Shown piece after piece: positions 20,228-24,524 of a stretch of 24,524 bases of DNA. The translations under genes and the position numbers were made by a program. The DNA lies in the NCBI GenBank assembly GCA_036525295.1, contig DATDAQ010000158.1, positions 1 through 24,524 of the forward strand, read 5' to 3'. Position 1 is the first letter of the stretch. Each line of letters starts with the position of its first letter. Below the pieces are notes generated by a model. That model was not told the origin of the DNA. It was given only the letters and a program-made list of their open reading frames with translations, and did no database searches. Source of the stretch: VRUE01 sp036525295 (lineage in GTDB: Bacteria > Actinomycetota > Thermoleophilia > Solirubrobacterales > 70-9).

Positions 20228-22528
20228 TCAAGCGGCGCGGGCGGATGCTTGCCGGGGAGCCTCGGCGGCTGCTCCGAGCATGCGCCGATAGCCGTCTCCG
20301 AGCTGCTCGAGGGCACGCTCCCAAGAACGGGCGCGCGCCGCGCGAGCAGCTGAGGCGCCGAGGTGACGGCGCAGGAGCGGCGATGAGGCGAGCTGCAGGA
20401 CGGTGCCGGCGATGTGATCGGCGTCGGCCTGGCAGAGCATCCCCGTGTGGCGGTTCTCGACCAGCGAGGCCGGCCCGCCCTCGGCGACGGCGACCACGGG
20501 CACGCCGCTGGCGCCGGCCTCGAGCACCACCTGGCCGTAGGTGTCGGTGGTCGAGCAGAAGAGGAAGACGTCGGCGCTGGCATAGGCCCGAGCCAGGTCC
20601 TCTCCCTCGAGCCAACCGAGGAAAGTCGCGTGCTCGCCGAGGCGCGCTCGCAGCTCGCTTTCCTCGGGCCCGCCGCCGGCAAGCAGGAGGTGCAGGCGGG
20701 GGTCGGAGCGGCGCGCGCGCAGGAAGCTCTCGGCGAGCAGGTCGACGCCCTTCTCGCGCGTGAGCCGGCCTGCGTAGAGAACCTTGACCTCTCCTGGGTA
20801 ATCCTCTCGCGTGGCCTTGCCCGGGTCGAAGCGGAAGACGTCCACCCCGCGCTCCCAGCGCCCGAGCCGGTCCGACTCGACGCCAAGCGCGAGCAGCGAG
20901 CGGTCCGCCGCCGGGCTCGGGGAGAGGATCAGCGAGGGCGCGCGATAGAAGGCCCCGAGGGCCATCTGCGCCGTCGACTCGAGCCCACCGTCGCCGCTGC
21001 GCATGCCCGCGTAGGTGGCCAGCTCGGTGTGGTAGCTGGCGATCAGCGGCGTTCCCGCGATCCGACTCAGTAGGGCGGCGGCGACCCCGGCCGGGCCGGG
21101 GGCAGTGACGTGGACGGCGTCGTAACGGCCCTCGGCGAGGGTCTCGACCAGGCCGGGGAGGCCGGGCACGCCGAGGCTCATCCCGGCGTAGAAGGGGATC
21201 GCGAGCTCGGCCGCCGCCGGCAGCCGCCTGTCGACGCCGGGGTCGGTGCCGACGACCTCGATCTCGAATCCCGGCACGCCGAGCTCGCGGATCTTCTCGA
21301 TCGTGGCGGTGACGCCGTGCATGGCACCGATCCCGTCGGCGATCAGCGCGATGCGCCGGCGCTCGCCAGGCCGAGGGGCGAGCTTCGCCTTCTCGGCGCC
21401 GAGGAAGGCCGTCGCGGGCGCGTAGGGGACGACCGGCACGAGGGCATCGAAGAGCCCGCCGAAGGCGACGCCGACGTCGCCGCTGGCGGCCGCCGCGGAG
21501 CCGTCTGCGATCGCGACGCGCAAGCGCCGCTCGTGGGTGCGGCAAGCGCGGCGATAGAGGTCGGCGTGGGAGAAATCGTCTTCCTGCAGGTAGGCGAGCA
21601 GGTCGCGGCCGCGCAGATCGAGGTCGACCGAGCGCAGCCATGCCTCGAGCAGGGCGCGGGCATCGCCCGGACCGATGTCCGCCGCGACCTTGCCCTCGCG
21701 CTCGGCACCCTCGCCGAACACTCGCTGGGCGATCTTCAGCACCGCCGAGGGGTCAACCGTTCCGGTGCGCCTTTTCCCCCTATCGCGGGGATAAAGCGCA
21801 CCGGAAGCGGGGAGTTCGAGGGCGCGGGTCGAGAGGGCGATCGCGGCGTGCGCCCACTTGGCGGCGCTCCCCTGCTCGCCGCCGGCAACCGCGTTTCCCT
21901 CTCGCACCTGGCGCAGAAACTCTTCCGGCGTGGAAGCCTCGGGCGCCTCGGTGAAGGTGCGGCCGATGTCCACGCCGGCGTGATCGTCGGAACCGCCGAT
22001 CCCGATCCCCCCGTGCGTCTCCGTGTAGATCGCCGCCGGCATGTTCAGCTCGGCCGCACGAGACCCGTTGCGAACCTCCCATATCGGAAAGAGCTCGGTG
22101 AGACGGCGGCGGTGCCGAGGTGCGAGAGGCGCGGCTACGTTGTAGAAGGGGTGCGCGAGCGCGCAGGCGATCTCGTTGCGGTGAAGGTATGCGGCGCAGG
22201 CCTCCAGATCGCCGGCGTGTGCCTGCAGCCACTCGTGGTCCCCGGGAGTGATCCCATAACAGAGGACGTGAACCGCCTGGGGCTCGCCGGCGAAGCGGGC
22301 GGTCAGCTCCTCGGAGACGAAGCAATCGGGACGGTCGGCCAGATCGAGACAACCGTCGATCGTGTCGTGGTCGGTGATCGTGACGAAGTCCATCCCCCTC
22401 CGCTTGGCCAGCTCGTAGACCTCTTCGGGCGGCGTCGCGCACTCGGGAAGCCCCAGTGAGCGCTGAACCCCCAGCCGTGAGAACTGCGAGGCGGTGGAAT
22501 GGCAATGCATGTCTACACGGGAAGCCAT
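20228..22528 (-). CDS. PHP phosphoesterase fused to GT4 glycosyltransferase
   Basis: This 766-aa protein fuses two enzymes. Residues 1-240 form a PHP domain with its metal ligands in place: VDMHCHS, TITDHDTI, VHVLCYG, ALAHPF, the Glu in WEVRNGS, and GGSDDHAG. Residues 380-766 are a GT-B glycosyltransferase of GT4 type, with the acceptor half starting RRIALIADGIGAMHGV and the donor half carrying VLYAGRLTREKGVDLLAESF and TDTYGQVVLEAGASGVPVV. The linker at 240-380 is helical and contains the product of a long DNA palindrome. It may move a sugar from a nucleotide donor and remove a phosphate from the product or substrate; that coupling is inferred. It heads the ppk-phosphate operon, with AGGGAG as ribosome-binding site. 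Confidence 0.88.
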   Translation of the reverse strand: MASRVDMHCHSTASQFSRLGVQRSLGLPECATPPEEVYELAKRRGMDFVTITDHDTIDGCLDLADRPDCFVSEELTARFAGEPQAVHVLCYGITPGDHEWLQAHAGDLEACAAYLHRNEIACALAHPFYNVAAPLAPRHRRRLTELFPIWEVRNGSRAAELNMPAAIYTETHGGIGIGGSDDHAGVDIGRTFTEAPEASTPEEFLRQVREGNAVAGGEQGSAAKWAHAAIALSTRALELPASGALYPRDRGKRRTGTVDPSAVLKIAQRVFGEGAEREGKVAADIGPGDARALLEAWLRSVDLDLRGRDLLAYLQEDDFSHADLYRRACRTHERRLRVAIADGSAAAASGDVGVAFGGLFDALVPVVPYAPATAFLGAEKAKLAPRPGERRRIALIADGIGAMHGVTATIEKIRELGVPGFEIEVVGTDPGVDRRLPAAAELAIPFYAGMSLGVPGLPGLVETLAEGRYDAVHVTAPGPAGVAAALLSRIAGTPLIASYHTELATYAGMRSGDGGLESTAQMALGAFYRAPSLILSPSPAADRSLLALGVESDRLGRWERGVDVFRFDPGKATREDYPGEVKVLYAGRLTREKGVDLLAESFLRARRSDPRLHLLLAGGGPEESELRARLGEHATFLGWLEGEDLARAYASADVFLFCSTTDTYGQVVLEAGASGVPVVAVAEGGPASLVENRHTGMLCQADADHIAGTVLQLASSPLLRRHLGASAARAARARSWERALEQLGDGYRRMLGAAAEAPRQASARAA
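21760..21806. repeat. 47-bp palindrome inside the PHP-GT gene
   Basis: Perfect 11-bp arms TTCCGGTGCGC (21760-21770) and GCGCACCGGAA (21796-21806) continue inward as CTTTTCCCC against GGGGATAAAG with one bulge, leaving a tiny loop. It encodes about residues 242-257 of the linker (around GALYPRDRGKRRTG) without breaking the frame. It looks like an inserted palindromic element rather than ordinary coding sequence. Confidence 0.6.
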
Positions 22529-22588
22529 CGGTGTCTCCCTGCTTAGGTCGTTCTGTCACCTCCAGGGTTCGTCATGTGCAGGCAAAAA

Positions 22589-22617
22589 ATGTGAACGACC
22601 GGCCAATACGAGGTAAA
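22589..22617 (-). promoter_or_regulatory. candidate promoter of the PHP-GT/ppk operon
   Basis: On the minus strand TTTACC (22617-22612) and TCACAT (22594-22589) are 17 bp apart, about 60 nt before the ATG at 22528. The 155-bp gap after the CHAD genes is the largest in this gene run, which supports a promoter here; the hexamers themselves are weak matches. Confidence 0.3.
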
Positions 22618-22644
22618 CATCCCGTGACGGGGCACGAAACGCCG

Positions 22645-22669
22645 ATTTCCCATGCCAAGCATGGAAAAT
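22645..22669 (-). terminator. hairpin after the CHAD genes
   Basis: Minus-strand ATTTTCCATGC-TTG-GCATGGGAAAT forms a 10-bp stem with one bulged G, 14 nt after the CHAD-C stop. It has no T-run after it. It would separate the ppx-CHAD unit from the PHP-GT/ppk operon. Confidence 0.4.
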
Positions 22670-22683
22670 GTGCGCTTCGTTCT

Positions 22684-23103
22684 CTAGAGGGCGGCTTCGA
22701 GGGCGGCCCAAGTGCCTTTGCTGGCCTCGGCCTGCCAGAGCTCGACGAACTCGTGGAAGAGGCGCTCGCGGCGATCGTGCAGGATCGCGGACAGGGATTC
22801 GATGCCCTCGACCTTGGGCAGCATCAGGTCGCAGTCGTGCAGGTCGCCGAGGACCGACTGAAGGTCCTTGGCGACCTTCCGCGCCACGCGTGCCTCCTCG
22901 CCGACGCAGGGGCCGAGGATCTCCAGCAGGTACCGCAGCCGCTTCGCTGCGATCCGCATGTCGTGCTGGGCAGCGGCCGCGTCGGGCGCCAACGCCTCGC
23001 CGGCGAAGCCGCGCAGCTCGTCGAGCCTGGTCCGCACGATGCGAGAGGCATTCGAGCGCAGCGGCGCAGCCGGGTCGAGCCCGTCGACCTTGCGCGCCTT
23101 CAC
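22684..23103 (-). CDS. CHAD domain, C-terminal half as separate gene
   Basis: This 139-aa protein has the second helical bundle of a CHAD domain: VKARKVDGLDPAAPL, RIVRTRLDEL, and the signature HDMRIAAKRLRYLLEILG, followed by DLQSVLGDLHDCD. CHAD domains bind polyphosphate granules through rows of basic residues. The start is GTG 23103, overlapping the previous gene's TGA as GTGA. A full CHAD domain needs both bundles, so this product should pair with the neighbour encoded just upstream. Confidence 0.86.
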   Translation of the reverse strand: MKARKVDGLDPAAPLRSNASRIVRTRLDELRGFAGEALAPDAAAAQHDMRIAAKRLRYLLEILGPCVGEEARVARKVAKDLQSVLGDLHDCDLMLPKVEGIESLSAILHDRRERLFHEFVELWQAEASKGTWAALEAAL

Positions 23104-23573
23104 GTTTTCACACTCTCCACGAGTCTGGCGAGGCGGCGGCGCAGCTTCTTCAATCGCTTGGCGGCGACGCACGGCGCGAGTGCATCGTTGGCTTGTAGCT
23201 GCTTGGCTCGCCGTTCCTCAATCAGGCGCTCCAGCGCCTCGCGGTCTTCGCTTGCAACCTCGTCGGCGAAGCCCTTCAGCAACTCGATTTCGACATCGAG
23301 GTCGCGCCGCGCCCCGAGCGCATCGGCCAGCGCCTTAACCCGCTTCAGGGCCTTGCGGTGCCGCTTGCGCGGCAAGGACTCTTCGAAGACCTCCAGCGCC
23401 GCCCGCAGCCGGCGAGTCGCCACCCGCATGTCGTGGACCCGCTCGACCTCGTCGAGGTCGAGCAGGCCGTCGGCCTGCTCGAAGACCTCTTCGGCGCGAA
23501 TCTCGATCACCCGCGCCGCAGCCGCGGCGAAGGACGCTTCGCAGTCGACCTCGACCTTGCGCGCGCGTGCCAC
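23100..23573 (-). CDS. CHAD domain, N-terminal half as separate gene
   Basis: This 157-aa protein has the first bundle of a CHAD domain: VHDMRVATRRLRAALEVFEE, a very basic turn (PRKRHRKALKRVKALADALG), then ARRDLDVEIELL, and an Arg/Lys-rich end (AKRLKKLRRRLARLV). These basic helices are the polyphosphate-binding face in the family. The start is GTG 23573, 31 nt after the ppx stop. The gene stops with a 4-nt overlap with the other half. Confidence 0.86.
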   Translation of the reverse strand: MARARKVEVDCEASFAAAAARVIEIRAEEVFEQADGLLDLDEVERVHDMRVATRRLRAALEVFEESLPRKRHRKALKRVKALADALGARRDLDVEIELLKGFADEVASEDREALERLIEERRAKQLQANDALAPCVAAKRLKKLRRRLARLVESVKT

Positions 23574-23604
23574 GGCTTGAGGCTAGAGCAGCGGAGCGGT
23601 CGGG

Positions 23605-24513
23605 CTACGCGGCGACGCGGACCGGCGAGCCGTTGATGCTGCCGTTGAGCATGTCGAGGACAACGCCCTCGCGCAAGCCACCCTTGCCGATCTGCAGCGG
23701 CTGGCCGAGCAGCTCGGAGACCTTCTCCAGGAGCAACACGCCGGTGGCGAGGATGCGGACCCGTTCGGGGTCGAGCTCGAAGCGGCGTGCCACCTCCGCC
23801 GCGGGATCGCTGCAGAGGACCCTGACCCCACGCTCTAGGGTCTCGTACTCGAGCACCGCGCCGACCAGGCGGCGAAGAGATGTAGCACTGCCGCCGACGG
23901 CGACCGCCTGTACCGGGCGCTCAATCTCGACCCCGGCGAAGAGGTCGTCGATGCGATCGCGGACCTTGCGGATCTCCGCTGCCGAGGGCGGGTCGGAGGA
24001 GATCAGCTCGTCTGCGAGCACACCCGATCCGACCTGCCACGAGCGAACCTCTTCGGCCCCGCCCGGCACCTTGCCCAGGATCACCTCGGTCGATCCGCCG
24101 CCGACGTCGACGACGCCGACCTTGCCCGCGACAGGATGTCCGAGGGTCTTGGTCGCCCCGATGAATGCGAGCCGGCCCTCCTCCTCGTCGCTGAGGATCT
24201 CGACGGGGACCCCGGCCGCCTCGCCGATCGCGGCAGCCGCTTCCTCGCCGTTGGACGCCTCACGCACCGCCGCGGTGGCAACGGCGCGAATCTCCTTCGC
24301 CCCCAGCTCGCGAGCCAGTCGCACCTGAGTCGAAACGACCTCTGCCACCTCGTCGACCTTCTCCGCCAGGATTGCCCCATCGGAATCGAGCGCCTTGTTG
24401 ATCCGCGTATAAGCCCGCTGCTCCATCACCTTCTTCAACTGCCCCTCCACGGGCTCCGCAACCAAGACTCGCGTCGTGTTGGACCCAATGTCTATGGCGG
24501 CGCAAAGCGTCAC
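23605..24513 (-). CDS. ppx: Ppx/GppA-family exopolyphosphatase
   Basis: This 302-aa two-domain protein of the ASKHA fold has the phosphate-1 motif AAIDIGSNTTRVLVAE at its N-terminus, VATAAVREASNG with the conserved Glu, and the phosphate-2 motif GVVDVGGGSTEVILG. GSGVLADELISSDPPS and VGGSATSLRRLV complete the core. Ppx removes terminal phosphates from polyphosphate; some members act on pppGpp. It is the short form without the C-terminal HD-like domain, as in mycobacterial Ppx1. The start is GTG 24513, with GAGAGA just upstream near the window edge. It lies upstream of the CHAD genes and the ppk operon. Confidence 0.93.
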   Translation of the reverse strand: MTLCAAIDIGSNTTRVLVAEPVEGQLKKVMEQRAYTRINKALDSDGAILAEKVDEVAEVVSTQVRLARELGAKEIRAVATAAVREASNGEEAAAAIGEAAGVPVEILSDEEEGRLAFIGATKTLGHPVAGKVGVVDVGGGSTEVILGKVPGGAEEVRSWQVGSGVLADELISSDPPSAAEIRKVRDRIDDLFAGVEIERPVQAVAVGGSATSLRRLVGAVLEYETLERGVRVLCSDPAAEVARRFELDPERVRILATGVLLLEKVSELLGQPLQIGKGGLREGVVLDMLNGSINGSPVRVAA

Positions 24514-24524
24514 GGGCGTCTCTC

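Noticed and set aside
18105..21641. ppk read as an 1178-aa protein
   Set aside because: The extra N-terminal part is an Arg/Pro-rich out-of-frame reading of the PHP-GT gene. The conserved PPK1 start is at 20216.
21110..22459. A 449-codon plus-strand frame opposite the PHP domain
   Set aside because: No motifs; composition is that of an antisense frame, and the PHP and GT4 motifs on the minus strand are complete.
1..24524. CRISPR array, tRNA, rRNA or insertion sequence
   Set aside because: No regularly spaced repeats, no tRNA-like folds and no transposase or integrase motifs were seen on either strand.

Overview
The window reads as chromosomal DNA of a high-G+C actinobacterium, most likely of the Thermoleophilia/Solirubrobacterales type. 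The reasons are strong G/C third positions, many GTG/TTG starts, uvrC next to rapZ, an orphan set of TadE/TadG-like genes, an Rv0130-like MaoC hydratase, and a secreted repeat protein whose C-terminal Cys-containing beta domain I associate with that lineage. The lineage call is an inference from gene content. I see no tRNA, rRNA, CRISPR array, transposase or integrase.

Layout. (1) 51-3457: a small membrane protein converges on the minus-strand uvrC-rapZ pair, with a long palindrome (548-649) between the two stops. (2) 3532-4884: a plus-strand crotonase and a cupredoxin lipoprotein. (3) 4908-8037: an accessory island lying between an intact minus-strand MaoC hydratase gene (7564-8037) and a frameshifted second copy of the same gene's 3' part (4908-5600). 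That second copy is itself interrupted by a hicAB cassette. The island also holds an unrecognised plus-strand gene, two micro-ORFs and a convergent AbiJ-like abortive-infection gene. (4) 8086-9359: two tandem vapBC modules. (5) 9410-13627: a membrane-anchored TadG/M15-peptidase/lytic-transglycosylase fusion, a secreted repeat protein, an NAD-dependent epimerase-like protein and a secreted Cys-rich triple-repeat protein. (6) 13691-15648: a Phd/VapC module abutting a degenerate P-loop-like protein and two TadE-like pseudopilins.

(7) 15729-24513 is a long minus-strand run built around inorganic polyphosphate and phosphate. In transcription order it holds ppx, a CHAD domain split over two overlapping genes, a PHP-phosphoesterase/glycosyltransferase fusion, polyphosphate kinase, a PhoU-like DUF47 protein, a Pit phosphate transporter and two small membrane proteins. 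Spacing is tight from the PHP-glycosyltransferase gene onward (11, 39, 4, 2 and 9 nt), so phosphate uptake, polyphosphate synthesis and possibly a sugar-transfer step look co-transcribed. Ppx and the CHAD pair form an upstream unit of the same theme.

The most promising material for a new system is the unknown 174-aa gene with its two overlapping micro-ORFs (5803-6562), which faces the AbiJ-like gene inside the MaoC-flanked island. The membrane-anchored two-enzyme peptidoglycan hydrolase, which shares an upstream motif with the TadE operon, and the polyphosphate operon carrying a PHP-GT4 fusion are the next best leads.
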